This document shows, one piece after another, positions 1 to 12,512 of a stretch of 64,000 nt of DNA. This stretch comes from Larix kaempferi (taxonomy: Eukaryota > Streptophyta > Pinopsida > Pinales > Pinaceae): NCBI GenBank assembly GCA_027924585.1, contig BSBM01000092.1, positions 7,310,001-7,374,000 of the forward strand, in the 5' to 3' direction. Under the pieces are notes generated by a model. It made no database searches. It worked only from the letters and a program-made list of their open reading frames with translations, and was not told the origin of the DNA. The translations under genes were made by a program, and so were the position numbers. Position 1 is the first letter of the stretch. Each line of letters starts with the position of its first letter.

Positions 1-2926
1 AGGCGTTGGACATGGAGCCTACTATTGAAGAAGAAAATGTTATAAGGACCATCGATGAGGATGTTGGACTTCCACCATCCAACTACCAGGAAGAGAATGA
101 AGGACAACGAGCTACTACTGAAACGCCAGAGCGTCTTGGTGATGCGCTACATGGTAGAATTCCAACCCCCTTACCTCCATTAGCAAGCACACGTTAAAGA
201 ACTCCGAAGCATATACAAGTTGATGAAAGTCTCCTCAATTCAATTGAAGGTACACTATCTAAACGTAGTATTGCTTATCAAATTCAACAGATACTTGATA
301 AATATTTTGTTTCTAAATGTGATGGAGATAAATGTAGATTATTTTTATCATTGTTAAAATCTAGGGGCATGAATATTGTTAGGAAAATGTTAGGGATAAA
401 GATGATAAATAATTCTAAGCCAAGTTCTCATATAGTTAAAAACTTAGTAGATGCATTTGGTAAAATTGGTAAGAACACACGTTCAAAGGACTGCAATGTG
501 GTTTGTTGTGTGTTGTCACAAGCAATTGTAAATAAGAACACCAAGGTCCTTCGTTTTCTCAAGCCTACATCCAAACTAGTTAATTTGAATGTAAAAACCC
601 TTCGTAGATATTCTATTAGAAGAGAACATTTTGACACAACCGATCAGACAATTTTTTGGGCCTTTATTGGTCAGTTGCCATGTCGTGACATGAAGCTAGT
701 TGATGCAGTAAAGGGACTAATGAAGAGTTTTTGGCATGATCACACAAGGCCTTCTTCAAACCGGAAGGATGTACTAAACCTAAGAAGGGGTTCAAAGGAT
801 CATGAAACACATATTAAGCATCTTCTTGATATAACACAAACAGAACTATACGAGAAATTTGGGAACGAACATAGACAATTGAACTTGGGGCAGAAATATT
901 TTGAGAAATGTAAGCCATGGCATGTTAGAATAAATACTCTTTGCAACACTTGTTGTTGTATATACCACGTAGAATATGAATATTACTATGAAACATTTTT
1001 GTACATTCGTTGTGTGTTGCATACTAACCATGTGCAGGATTTCTCCTTGACAATACCACCGACTTCATCAAGAGAATTCATTCATAGCATCATGTGCAAT
1101 AGGCCTGAGGGGAAAACATACTATGCAAAATCTTGTTTGGATGGAACATGCTCCAACTATGCTGGAATGGCATTATCGAGCCAATGTATGTACGAGAGTG
1201 GAGAGAGTGAATTTGGGAATATGGTTATAGACATGAAAAGTTTCAAATATATCAACTATGAAATAGTCCCAGGGAAAGAAAGAAAAAAAATACAATTGGT
1301 GACATCTCAGGTATGCATTTATATCTATAAATTTATGTTTGAACAGTTGCATTTCAATCCTTACTTACAAAAAAAACTTATATTGAGATCATTTTGTGTC
1401 ACCAGGTACAAGTTAGTGACTTCGTCAAGGAATTTATTGAAAAGACACATCAATATGTTCAGCATGTCCACTTGGCACGATGACGGGATGAGAATTTTAG
1501 AATATGCAGAGATACATTTCCCCATGGTACTATACTTTCAGTTGTTGATTTTGCCAAGAACTACACTCTGAAACCTCAAAATGAGATCCAAAGTTAGTAT
1601 TATCACTCTGAGCAGGTTTCCCCGATGGTCCATATCACATATAGGCATGGCCCAAATAGCATTGAAGAGCAAAGAGAAATTCTGAAGGAATATCACTTCT
1701 ACATAAGTGATGATAGGTTCCATGTCTTCCACTATGTGCGTCATTGCTTCATCATGTTCTATGATCACTTGAAGGGAAGTAACATACAGATGGATCGACA
1801 CTGGATTTGGTCTGATGGATGTGCTGGTTAGTTAAAAAATGCACGCAAATTTCAATGGTTGTGTTCATTTCATAAAAAATACAAAGTGCCACATATGTGG
1901 AACTATTTATAGAGTGGGAATGGTAAAGGAGAGCATGATGGAGCCAGATCATGTGTCAAAACAGCCCTACGAAGAGAGGAATTGAAAGTATCTACAGAAT
2001 CTACTATTCGAAATGCTCAATCTATAGTCAGGTGGTGCACGTTAGTAATGGGAGAGGATTCAACTATGCGAATAGAATCCACAAGAAAGAGACATGTGGA
2101 GAGAGTTTTTTGGGAGGTGGTAGACATAGATCGTTCACATGCATGGGAATGCAAGAATGTGCCTGGGACTTGTGGCTTTCATTTGGTTCGAAGCTCTGAT
2201 AACCCAGTATTTGAAATTTGGACCAAAAAACTTGCTTGTTTTTTCCCACCTTGTTGTGATGGTGACTGGGATGGGTGTGAATCATTGGGTTGGGTTGATG
2301 GATGGGATCGCATATCACTTCCACTTGATCAACGTGCAATTGTTGAGTTAAATCCGTTGGAAGAAGACCAATCATCTATTTCTATAGATTTTGATCATGT
2401 CTCAGACCTTGTACAACCTGGTATGATGCATTTCCTTAACATTTATTTATTTATTTATGTAGTCTTCAAATTCACATTAATGGCCTTGTATTACATGAAA
2501 AATATTTGTATCATTAACCTACAATCATATTATGCAGGGCACATATATACAGTGGTTTCCTCAAAAGATAATGAATGGGGTGGTGATTACTGGTTGGCAC
2601 GCTGTATAGAGGGAAAGAAAACCCTCAATATGTCCATGACTGACGATGAAAACAACCACTTCCCAATCGGGTCTATGGTTGTTAAAGGTGAACACTTGAC
2701 CCAGGACAACAATGCAATAAAGAAGGGTGGATATGTTTACAGGGATTACAAACCAGGTGCAAGTGTGCATCACTTTACCAACTTAATCATTGGTACAAAC
2801 CTCCAGGTACGAATAATGCCTAGCTGAAATTCATTGAAGGTACTCTACTTCTTACCGAATACAGAGCACGAGAGACTAATGGAGACCATTAGTATAAGAG
2901 ATTATCTAAAGGGCTTGATTGTATGA
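1..2926 (+). pseudogene. Decayed three-exon gene, transposase-like, family unnamed
   Basis: Reading frames join through two GT-AG introns (1311-1405 and 2421-2537). Exon 1 runs in from the window edge. In-frame stops lie at 195, 1481, 1595, 1829, 1910 and 2825, and coding-like sequence continues to a stop at 2924. Visible motifs are a damaged cysteine cluster near 1130-1170 (C-x-D-G-T-C), W-S-D-G-C-x-G at about 1810-1828, and W-N-Y-L followed by G-N-G-K-G-E-H-D-G-A at about 1895-1940. The paired WSDGC and GxGKGxxDG motifs remind me of RNase H-fold transposases seen in uncharacterised eukaryotic proteins. That is recall, not a search result. The last exon begins with a region rich in aromatic residues and D/E that could be a BAH- or chromo-like reader. 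It is clearly non-functional. It could be a DNA transposon gene or a host gene derived from one. Confidence 0.55.
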
Positions 2927-4215
2927 TAATAGGTGGGATATAGCATGATGACGTATGTTACATACTTTTAATACTATACTATTTATACTATTTGTAATTG
3001 AATATTGATATTAGCTCAATTTTTTCATGTATGTTGTTTATGAATATGTCAATTTTGTGTTCTTGATATGCCAAATTTACGTTTATGTTGTTTATAAATA
3101 TGCCAAAAGTTCTCTTGTATGTCAAGTTTATGAATATGCCAATTTTTACATATGATCAATAAACCCTAAGATTATGTGATTGGGTAGAGTTAGATGAAAC
3201 TTTCCTTGGGTGCTGTAACATCCCGATAATTCATAAAAAATTTAAAAATTTTAAATCAACATTAAATGTAAATAATTGGAAATGCGGAAATAATAAGTGC
3301 CTATACAGACAACATTAAGTAACGAAGTCATTAATGCAGAAAAAAATTAATTATTGAGACTCTTAACTAAGGACAAAAGTGTTGACTGCGACACGTCTTA
3401 CTCCTGTTGAGATGTTTACGACATTGTTTTTATTTGTGTTAACAATGACTTGATATTATGCAATAGAATTTTATTGACTAGGTTCTAATAGTTGCTTTGA
3501 TGATGATGAAAGGGTGCTACGAGGTACCCTGAGGTTTACTTAGCTACGATTAGCTAAGGAATTTGAAATCTGGTTCTATGTGCAGAACACAGGTAAGAAA
3601 ATCTACCATAACCAAGAACTAAGAGTACCTAAGTTTTTCAATTCATCGTCAATAGAAAATGATCCAAAACTAAGTGCTACCCTGCGAGAACAAGTTACGA
3701 GAGGTATGGATGTTTGGTTTTTGATTCAAGTTTACGTGCTGGAATACAAACTCTTCAACACATCGTCAATTTGCTTGTTATAATGCTATTTACTGTTTAA
3801 TTTGAGAAGTCAGCTAAAATATCTATTTCTATATCAATGTAACGATCGAATGTCCATCGGTAATTCTATTTGAAATCTTGGAAAATAATAGAGTTTATAT
3901 TAATTAGGAGGAAATCTACTATTGTAATATTGCAACATCAAAATCTATAGCCTATCCTAAGTCTACAATTACCTTTAATCATATGACAAGACTTAACATA
4001 AGGAATATAGAGTGTATATAGTTCTTATGCTATTCTCTTAGCGTTGTAGTTTGTATTAACTATACCCTAGTCTTATTTTATTTGTTGACTTATCACAACG
4101 TAACAATTATACATAATATATATCTATTACCCTATAAAACTATACAAAACAAACATGCGATGTGAACATTTGGTATTGACCATGCATTCATCCTAATCAA
4201 AGAAATGTGTGATAA
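2927..4215. other. AT-rich interval without a recognisable gene
   Basis: No coding signature was seen. A TGTAACATCCCG string at 3214 resembles the 5' end of plant LTRs, but no matching end or target duplication was found. The short ORF at 3580-3783 has no recognisable motif. Confidence 0.4.
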
Positions 4216-4560
4216 CACTACAGGAAAAAGGTCATTGGTGAGGGTCCTACATGTGATGAACCTTTAAGGGTTGTCACGAATGTCATAGATGATGACGGTC
4301 CTTAAAACATCGTCATTATAGGTTCCTTTTGAGATTCTCCTTTAAGGTTCATCACCAAATCCCTTTCCAGTGACATTTTTAGTGAGGGTTGTTAAAGGCC
4401 CATTATTGATTCTCTCTTTGGTGACACTTCTGGTGACAATATTTTAGTAGCCCTCACTAATACATGTTTATTTTACTTTTGGTGAGTGTAGTAAATGTTT
4501 GTCACCAATTATCATTATAATTGGTTCTTGGTGACACTATGTGAGCGTTGCTATATTTTT
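4216..4560 (+). mobile_element. CACTA (En/Spm) transposon terminus
   Basis: The segment starts with CACTACAGGAAAAAGG, which fits the CACTA terminal inverted repeat consensus (CACTACAAGAAAA-like). It is followed by about 300 bp packed with short direct and inverted copies of GGTGAC, GTCACC and GTGAGGG, the expected subterminal repeats bound by the element's own DNA-binding protein. The three bases TAA before CACTA could be one side of a 3-bp target duplication. No matching end (CCTGTAGTG-like) was found in the window, so the element is truncated or its partner end is lost. Confidence 0.65.
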
Positions 4561-5718
4561 CGACAAAAGAATATAATGGCTTAAGACAGCTAGTATTGTT
4601 ATGGATTCTTTGTAATTAATATGTTTCCAAGGTCATACTAGTCACAATACCCACTCATAAGGTCTATAAGCAATCTCTAGCGGTTTTCCATAAGAAACAA
4701 CTAGCAATTTATAAGTACCATTCCAAAATGGATCCATAAGCAATCTGATCTTTTGGGTATTCGACGTCAACAAAATTTATTCATATATCCTATTAGATTG
4801 TACTTCCAAGCTTTGAAAGCCATTGGCATTAATGGAGGGATGTATAATCATACATGTTCTACTCCAACACCTTAATTCACATGGTTTGTATTGCATCATG
4901 AATGGTTTGGTTGAAGAATTTGCATTTCAGCATGTTTTAACAAACAATTATAGGCTTGACTCAAGCCTATAGAATCTCCAGTTTCTGTGTTTTTTAAATA
5001 TTTCAGTAAAATACTGAAGATGAACAGATTTTTCGTAAAATGGAATGTCTCGTGTATGGGGAAGGGAATCCTGAAAATGAATAGAACCTTGATACTCTCT
5101 TGGATTCATCCCTCCCAGTACAAGCAAACTTTTAGTTCTATTTGGAATTATTCTTTTCAAGTTGCAGATATAATGATTTCTTCCAACAAAGTTATATCTT
5201 TAAAATCCATGGAGGATCTGTATTTGCATGATTGGAAGGATTGGATCTCGGTTTTATCCCCTGCCTATGTGGTATGCTATTCAAAGTCTTCTCTTAATTT
5301 CGGACAAGTATTGTTCCTGTAGGGTTAAATTCAATATATTTTTCCTAATAATGTGTATAAATTCTAGCATATAAGAATGATTTTTATACATTTCAATTAG
5401 CTTTTCAAGGTCATTTCATGGCTTATTATATATCATGACATGTCAGACCAAGTATTTTTGTTCAAATAATTTCCATAAATGGAGTGACCGTTAACTCATT
5501 TCTTTTTGGATGAATGTGTATATGCTGATTTGACCCCATCAATTGTTGTAATTAGCTCTATCCTTTTGTCCCTGCATGTCTGAACAATTATATGTATACC
5601 CGATTTGAAAGTTGGATTTCTTTGTTATGCATAAGTCAAGCCTGTAAATACCAATTTGGGTTAAAGGATACTGGTTTGATCACCTAACTTCCTTTCAACA
5701 GAAAAAGTTTCAATTGGC
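4561..5718. other. Intergenic interval upstream of the decayed ORF
   Basis: AT-rich DNA with one perfect hairpin at 4950-4970. The open frame at 4987-5322 has no recognisable domain and no neighbouring exon, so I do not call it a gene. Confidence 0.4.
4950..4970. repeat. Perfect hairpin palindrome
   Basis: Arms ATAGGCTTGA and TCAAGCCTAT surround a single C. The core AGGCTT/AAGCCT is shared with the hairpin at the end of the short repeat family at 29404, 32856, 34476 and 60107, so this may be a stray end of a related element. Confidence 0.6.
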
Positions 5719-7556
5719 ATGGCTAGTGCTGCACGTAGGGAGGAGCCATATTCGATTGAACTGTTGGATGAAGATCCCTCTAGTAAGAGGATTTTTCAAC
5801 AAATTGGATTGTATGTGTTTTTTAGTAAATTCAGAGGGCACAACGAAGATGTGACCAAGGAATTTTCTCTCAATTTTGATGGAGCTTGTTCTAACAATCG
5901 GGGGTTTCTGCTTCCAGTTTCAGAAACATCCATTGCTCTCGCTACAGGCTTACCACAAACAGGGGAAAGATGGTTTAAAGATGGTCGTTTGAAAAACCGT
6001 GACTCTTGTAAACATTTTGTGAAGGTGGCTAATTCTAGTATTCGTTGGAAGAAGGGAGCTGAATGCAATTGTTTCACTACTGAATGGGGTAATGTCATTT
6101 TCTTTTTGCAGAAATATTTGACTTGTGAAGGACGATATAGCCTTGTCTTTCTTTATCATATTCAGCTTCTCCTTCACATTAAAGGAGAAGAACTGATGAA
6201 CATTCCATACTTTTTGTGGAAGAGCCTATCTAAAATGGATTCAACTGCCCAAAAGCGGCCTGATCAGTGACTTGGTAATAGCTTGTATCATCATGGATTA
6301 ATTAAGTTGTTGATTGTGGAGGAATTACAGAAGAGCAACCTAACGCAGGAACAATTTTTAGTGGAAAAAGGTTTTCAGGAGTAGGTTAATAATGATCCAC
6401 AAGATTCTGTATCACCCCCTCCAGCAATTTAGACAGAATTTGATCTAGCACCAACATTTTCTGAACCAATTCAATCTCAACCATCTCCAAAGAGGCATAG
6501 AGATGATGAAGAGGTTAATAAAATTTCAGTTACGGTGAGAAGAAGATTTGCAAGGCTAGAAGGCATTTTTGAAGAAGTTATTGAAAAAGTTAGAACATCT
6601 GAAGATATGTTGTCGACAATACCCAAACGTCCAAGAACCCATTATACATAGAGACAGAATTTAGAGTCAACACCCCTGCCAGAATTGGAAGCTACTCAGT
6701 TTCAAGACCAAGCTAAAAGGGAAGAAGACGAATCTAATCAAGTGGTAAGGCCTGATTCTCCTGGTTTAATTTCAAGTAAGTTACAGAAGAGGATTAAGAA
6801 ACTTCAGAAGCAAGTTCATGAATTTCAAGTTTTGGATAGATATGTTAAAAATGAAAATGAAAAGTTAAAACAAAGGAGTAGACAATTACAGAGAAAGAAT
6901 GGTGTTCTTAAGAAAAGACTGAAAATTTTGAGAAATCAGGCTCACCGATGGAGTTTGCAAAACAAAAGGTTGAGGAAAAAAAATAAATTTCTTAGAGATA
7001 AATCAGTACTAAAGGAATCAATACCACTAGCTAAGGATAATACAAGTTTGGAACTGTTGGCTACAGCAGCTGTAGAAAACATTCTTCCTAGTACCTCTAA
7101 AAGTTCTGAAGATAAAGAAAAAGTCACAGATGTTCTCTATGAATTTTTTAATCAAATTCTTGATGATGTCTGGACTAATACCCTGGATTTAGCATCAGCT
7201 GAAGTAAATACTGTTAAATGGACTGGAAGAAATGATGAATTATATGACTTGGGCTTTATTTATCAACAACAATATAAATTTGAAGTACAACGTATGTAGG
7301 AAACTTGGTTTTCTACTTACTTGGTTCAAGAACAAAAGTGGAAGTCCAAGATAGAGTCTTTACAGCAACAATTAATGATTAAAGAAGAAGAAAAGAGGCA
7401 AATGTTTCAATTTGATGAGCAAGCCATTTCTTGTAGAAGTCTTGCTAGAGTTTATTCAATGTACCTGCATGAACAATGGGTAGGCCTTCAGATGATTAGA
7501 TTGAATAATAACAAAAAGTTCATGATAGGAAATATTGATGAATTTGTGGATATCTA
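5719..7556 (+). pseudogene. 5' part of a relict long ORF (GLP-motif domain plus coiled coil), split by C1
   Basis: One frame stays coding-like from the ATG at 5719 to the copia insertion. It is broken by stops at 6268 (TGA), 6382, 6430, 6649 and 7297 (all TAG). The N-terminal 180 residues form a compact region with F-D-G, then A-T-G-L-P-x-x-G-E-R-W-F-K at about 5940-5975. This resembles plant transposon-associated domains near the plant mobile domain. From 6770 to 7010 the protein is Lys/Gln/Leu-rich and should form a long basic coiled coil. The frame resumes after the insertion at 27285. The intact ancestor would have had about 840 codons. Its plan (N-terminal globular region, C-terminal coil, another domain) recalls the accessory ORF of G2, so it may be a retroelement accessory gene, not a host gene. 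The exact function is unknown. Confidence 0.6.
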
Positions 7557-8302
7557 TGTAAAATTAGTCGCAGCATATCTAATGAACAAGTAAATCAATC
7601 ACAACAGATGAACATAGAAAATATGGTGCAAAACTGTGCAAAACATGCAGCAGTGCTCAAATATCCCAATAAGGGTGAATGATTACAATATAAACTGTCT
7701 CAATGACTAAGCAATTCGAATTGCCTAAGTAGGTCATTCGAATCACTGAATGGAGTAGCTTGACTCCAACTAGGAGTCCTCATCATCAATCAGTAGTGGT
7801 CATCAATGCATAAGAACCAGTCATCCAGGTGTCAATCTGAGTCTAACTGAGTGTAACAAGTATAATTGAAGTGTGTAGGACTGATTAAGGGAAGGAGGCT
7901 CAGTGGGGGGCGCATGGGAGGCTAACTGAAGTCAGAACAAGTCATCTAGTCAATCTGGAGGTCCAACGGAAGTGAAACAGTCAGTCGGGAGTGAAACTAG
8001 CCTCAAATTAGGGAGAATCGGAGCTAACTGAGTGTAACTGGAGTGGAACTGTAGTGGTAGGTGAACAAGTGCGCCCTTCTCTAGCAGTAGGTGAGAAGTG
8101 GGCGCCTTTAAGCCTAGGAGGGATAAAACTCTGAAGTAATTGGCTCCCGGGTGCTAGAATAAGGTGGCTAAGGTGCTGGAGGCATCAAACTGGTGACTGG
8201 GATGCATGCAAAGTGCATGCAAGTGCATGCAAACACTAGAATTTTCATGCAAACCCTAATTGCATGCAAGATCCCGAAAAAGATGATGTGGATATCCGAA
8301 CA
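7557..8302 (-). repeat. C1 3' LTR (746 bp)
   Basis: It pairs with 26544-27279. It lies next to the polypurine tract, so it is the 3' LTR of the minus-strand element. It contains dispersed variants of TGTAACTGAG, the unit greatly expanded in the solo LTR at 42976. Confidence 0.95.
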
Positions 8303-8314
8303 CCCCCCCTCAAG
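8303..8314 (-). other. C1 polypurine tract
   Basis: Seven C residues followed by TCAAG on the plus strand read CTTGAGGGGGGG on the element strand, directly abutting the 3' LTR. This is the expected primer for plus-strand DNA synthesis. Confidence 0.85.
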
Positions 8315-8475
8315 CTAGACTATGATGTGCAAAAAATAATGTGGGGCCCTGGTAACTAAGACCAAAGGTCACCCCAATACAATAATCCAAAAAATGCTGA
8401 AAATAAACTAAGTGAGGAAAGAGGGAAAACCCAGTGGGAAGAAAGCCCCCCCTCAAGCTAAAGCATAATAATGAA

Positions 8476-10578
8476 TCAATCTGTCTCCACCATGATGGAA
8501 CTCACCCCCAACAGTGAACGGAGGTAAGAGAACTTCTTCTCAGTGAAGCTCTTGGTGAAGATGTCTGCAATTTGCTCATCAGTAGGGCAATATTGCAGAA
8601 TGATGGTGCGGCCATGCACCAACTGTCGAATGTAATGCATATGAATCTCAATGTGTTTGGTCCTCTGCCGTTGAACTAGATCTGTGGAGATCTTGATAGC
8701 ACTTTGATTGTCACAAAATAGGACAGTCGAAGTAGTGCCACCAAAACCAAACTCGGAAAGAATACCCTACAACCAAACTGCCTGAATGTAGGCATTGACT
8801 GCCCCTCGATACTTTACCTCTGCTGAAGAAAGTGCAATGGCTGCTTGTTTTTTGCTGGACCAGCAAATAACACCATGACCAATCATGAAAACATAACCGG
8901 AAGTGGACTTCCGATCAATGCTATCACCTGCCCAATCTGAATCAGTAAAACCAATGAAATCAAGCTCAGAATCTGCAGCATAATGTATGCCAAACTGTCT
9001 CGTACCTTGCACATACTGCAAGATCCGCTTGGATGCTCTCCAATGAAGCTCATGTGGCTGCTGCATATATCTTGACACGGCACTCACAACATATGAGATA
9101 TCAGGCCTTGAGTGTGTCAAATAAAGTAGTGAACCAATCAACTGTCAATACATACTGCAATCTGCAAGCGGTGTAGAATCTCCCTCCTCAAGATTGATTC
9201 CTGAGAGGAATGGGAATGGGGCTGCCTTACATTCAGCCATATTAAACTTCAATAACAGGTTGGAAGCATATTTTTTCTGAGATATAGTGATCCCATCAAA
9301 ATTTTGAGCTATCTCCAAGCCCAAAAAGTGACTCAGCAAGCCCAAATCGCTCATGTCAAAAGCTAGATTTAAGGCAGTTTTTAGCTTGTTTATTGGAGTA
9401 AGAGTGCTACCAGTAATGAGAAGATCATCAACATAAAGTACAATAACCAACAAATTACCTTTAACTCGCTGAATATACACATTCGGATAAGATTTGAATC
9501 TTTGGAAATTCTGAGAAAGAAGGAAGGAGTCCATCTTTGCGTACCAAGCTCTTGGGGCCTGTTTTAACCCGTACAAAGATTTCTTCAACCTGCAAACCAA
9601 TGATGGATCTGATGTATAACCCTCTGGATGCTGCATATATACCTCTTCAGCAAGGTCTCCATGTAAAAATGCACTCTTCACATCCATGTGGTGCACCTCC
9701 CAGTGCTTGGATGCGGAAATAGCTAAAACAAGGCGGATGGAATCCATCTTTGCAACCGGTGCAAAGGTCTCAGTGTCGTCCACTCCTTGGACTTGGGAGA
9801 AACATTTTTCCACCAACCTTGCTTTATATTTGCTGATAGTGCCATCAGCAGCAACTTTAGTATGGTAGACCCATTTACACTTCACTAATTTTCTTCCAGG
9901 TGGAAGAGAAACTAGCTCCCATGTGTTGTTCTTTTGAAGAGAACTGTACTCTTCATCCATGGCACTTTTCCATCTCGGATCTCGATGAGTAGAATAGTAT
10001 GATGTAGGATCTGAACCAGCCATCAAATAACAAATCTCAGGAAGAAATGTATCAACAATATAAAGAGCCATACCTTCTCTTTGAAAGTCTGCTCTTGTTA
10101 GTCTCGGATCAGCAGGATTTCCAAGGTTCGAACCAGCAGATTGTAGAGTGTTTTGGGCCCACTTTGGTAACTGAGGGGGATCATAATGGTCGGATTCCAA
10201 ACCTGATATGTCATGATTATCATATGCTGCTACAATATCAGAAATATCAGAACTCATACCTTCATTATTGCTGCACGGATCTTCTTCTAGTGAAGGCGGT
10301 GAATCGGCAGTCTTCTCCTCGACTAGTTGCAATTCTTGAAGCGGTTCTTCAAATTGCACACTGCGCTCTATGAATATCTTTTTAGATCTGATATCCATGA
10401 GTTTATATGCTTTTGATTCTTTCCCATATCCTATCAGTATGCACTCGGTACTTTGTGGATCCAAAGCTCGTCTCTTCTCGGACGGAATTCTAGCCCATGC
10501 AGTAGAGCCAAAAACTCTCAAATTTGACACATCCGGTTTGTGACCAAAGAATGCTTCGAAAGGAGTCATACCTTTCAC
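8476..10578 (-). pseudogene. C1 pol: integrase C-terminus, reverse transcriptase, RNase H
   Basis: The region encodes the copia RT (RVT_2 type) that copies element RNA into DNA, with RNase H. From the N-terminal side it shows the G-M-T-P-x-E-A-F-F-G-H-K-P block ending integrase, then W-K-x-A-M-D-E-E, M-D-V-K-S-A-F-L-H-G and the catalytic Y-V-D-D box at about 9435. S-L-Y-G-L-K-Q-A-P-R-A-W-Y is also present. RNase H has T-D-S-D-W-A-G and later D-N-Q-S-A-I, ending with A-D-I-F-T-K before the stop at 8476. Stops at 9142 (TGA, at a conserved Arg or Trp position) and 8767 (TAG) interrupt it. The stop at 10600 separates it from the integrase core in the same frame. Confidence 0.92.
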
Positions 10579-10599
10579 GGATGAATGTGGAACACGGTT

Positions 10600-11766
10600 C
10601 TATATATATGCAGCAACATTGATTGCTTCAGCCCAAAGATTTGAAGCCAAACCTTTTGATTCAATCATGCATGTAGCCATCTCTTTCAGTGACCGATTTT
10701 TCCTTTCCGTTACACCGTTCTGCTGGGGTGTGTAGGGAACTGTATGTTGGATCTTAATTCCGCTTTGGGCACAAAGTTGCAGCAACTCAGATTTAATATA
10801 TTCTCCACCATTATCATATCTAAGAGCTTTGATCTTACTCTCAGTGGCGGTCTCAACAGAAGCCTTAAAATCCTTGAATTTTCCAAGCACTTCTGACTTG
10901 TTTTTGAGAAAGAATACCCATGTAAAGCGGAAAAAATCATCAATAAATGTCAAAACATACCTTGAACCATTTAATGACATATGGGGCAGTAGACCACTGA
11001 TATCAGAATGGATCAATCCCAAAATTGTAGAAGCTCTGCTAGCTTTGCCGCGGTCGAATCTGTGCTCGGGGTGCTTCCCAATGATGCAACCAGTGCATAT
11101 TCCCTTCGAGGAACGGAGTTGTGGAAGCCCATCTACCATGGATTTATTTGATAGCAGAAGCAAATATTTATAATTAAGATGTCCAAATCTTTCATGCCAA
11201 AGCCTACTAAACTCATTACCATGTGTGCGAAGAGCAGTGGGCTTTGCAAGTGGAATAAAGTGTGAAAACTCATAGCATTTTGCAGTGTGATTTGCCTTTC
11301 CGACTGCAACTAGTCTTCCACTTTTGATATCAGAAATTTCAACTGTATTAGGGCTGAATGTAACTTGCTTCGGTTCACTAGTGTGTGTCATTTGATACAC
11401 AGAAAGAAGATTTGAAGCCAAGGAAGGCACATAGAGAACATTCTGAAAGCTTCCATGATCTACATGAATCGTACCTTTGCCCTTTGAAGAAATTTTTGAG
11501 TCATCTCCCAAATGATGGGGATGGAGCTATTTGGATCGAATGAGGAAAAAGAATCAATATTTGCAGCCATATGATTTGATGCACCCGAATCTATCAAGAG
11601 AGTAGTGGGCTTCGAAACCGTTGCCATGAGTACTTGTCCTCTTTCATGATCATCATTCCTATCCTTCTTCCTTGCACCGTCGAGAAGAGTTATGTTGTTC
11701 TTTTCCAAAAGGAGGGCCATTTGATCTATATAGTCTTCTTCATACATGAACTTTCGGGATGAAAGC
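10600..11766 (-). pseudogene. C1 gag end, protease and integrase core
   Basis: Continuing the C1 polyprotein, 11747-11460 holds the aspartic protease signature D-S-G-A-S-N-H-M at about 11590. A one-base shift near 11515 moves the frame to 11511-10600. There the integrase zinc region (W-H-E-R-F-G-H-L, then C-x-x-C) is followed by the catalytic core with D in S-D-I-S-G, D in D-N-G-G-E-Y and E in T-E-R-K-N-R. These cut and join DNA ends at insertion. The TAG at 10600 falls just before N-R-V-P-H, a normally continuous stretch. The first 20 bases or so (11766-11745) are the end of the gag zinc knuckle, whose beginning lies at 25345 beyond the nested G1. Confidence 0.9.
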
Positions 11767-12492
11767 TGTTAACACCCAAAAAGTGTTCACTACCTCATCT
11801 ACCACATTATATGGCTCATTTGTCCATTTTCCTACCATATTTCCCTTAAAATCCCAAAAAATCTAACTAAAAAGCCTCCAAAAGGCCACAAAACCCTTAA
11901 AATAACCTCAAAAAGGTTAAAAAACCCATTTTTCCTCCAAAAATATCCAAAATTCCTCTAAAAATAGCAAAAACCCCCTAAAAAGGGAAGAAAAATATAA
12001 AATAATGAGGAAAATGAGGAAAAAACCCTATATAGCTGCCCAAAACCATGTGTTTCCCAAAACCATGGGTCAGCACTCCACCACCAAAAAACTATAAATA
12101 GGTGATGGAGATCCCTTATTCCATATCCACAATCATAAGCACCCTTACTCTGCCAAAATCTCTCTTGAAACCCTAGTTCACCATTGAACTACTTTCACCT
12201 TGAGAGCCACTTTTGGCCCATTCCCACCATTGGAGAAAGAGAAGGAGCACATTGGAGCTTGGAGCAACCCTCTTGGACATTGCAAAGAGCTTCATCAACC
12301 TTCACATTGAAGGTAATATCAATACAAAAAGCCATTCTTTATATCTTTTGCTTATGTTTCATGCACAATGTTTAAAGTAGTTTATATCTTTGTTTTAGCT
12401 TAATAATTTACATTTACTGAACTGCTACTAAGGAGTCCATTCTCCTTAGTAGGTGCTCATTCGCACAAGCTAGGGGTAAAACCCTAGCTACA
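11767..12492 (+). repeat. G1 5' LTR
   Basis: Matches 24619-25344 over its whole length. It contains a TATA box at 12093 and many A-rich AAAACCC-like runs. The final 120 bp include the inverted CTAAGGAG/CTCCTTAG pair near 12430-12450, which would fold in the R-U5 RNA. Confidence 0.95.
12093..12100 (+). promoter_or_regulatory. TATA box of G1 5' LTR
   Basis: TATAAATA lies in the middle of the LTR and is conserved in the partner LTR at 24945-24952. It fits the element's RNA polymerase II promoter, with transcription starting about 30 bp downstream. Confidence 0.6.
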
Positions 12493-12496
12493 GTTT

Positions 12497-12512
12497 TGGC
12501 GACTCCCCTAGA
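12497..12512 (+). other. G1 primer binding site (tRNA unassigned)
   Basis: TGGCGACTCCCCTAGA begins four bases after the LTR. TGG pairs with the CCA end of a tRNA. I cannot assign the tRNA species from memory. Confidence 0.55.

Noticed and set aside
3214-4200. Possible solo LTR starting TGTAACATCCCG.
   Set aside because: No matching CA end followed by the expected GGTGC duplicate was found.
4987-5322. Plus-strand ORF of 111 codons.
   Set aside because: No recognisable motif, no adjacent exons and low-complexity surroundings. Length is compatible with chance.
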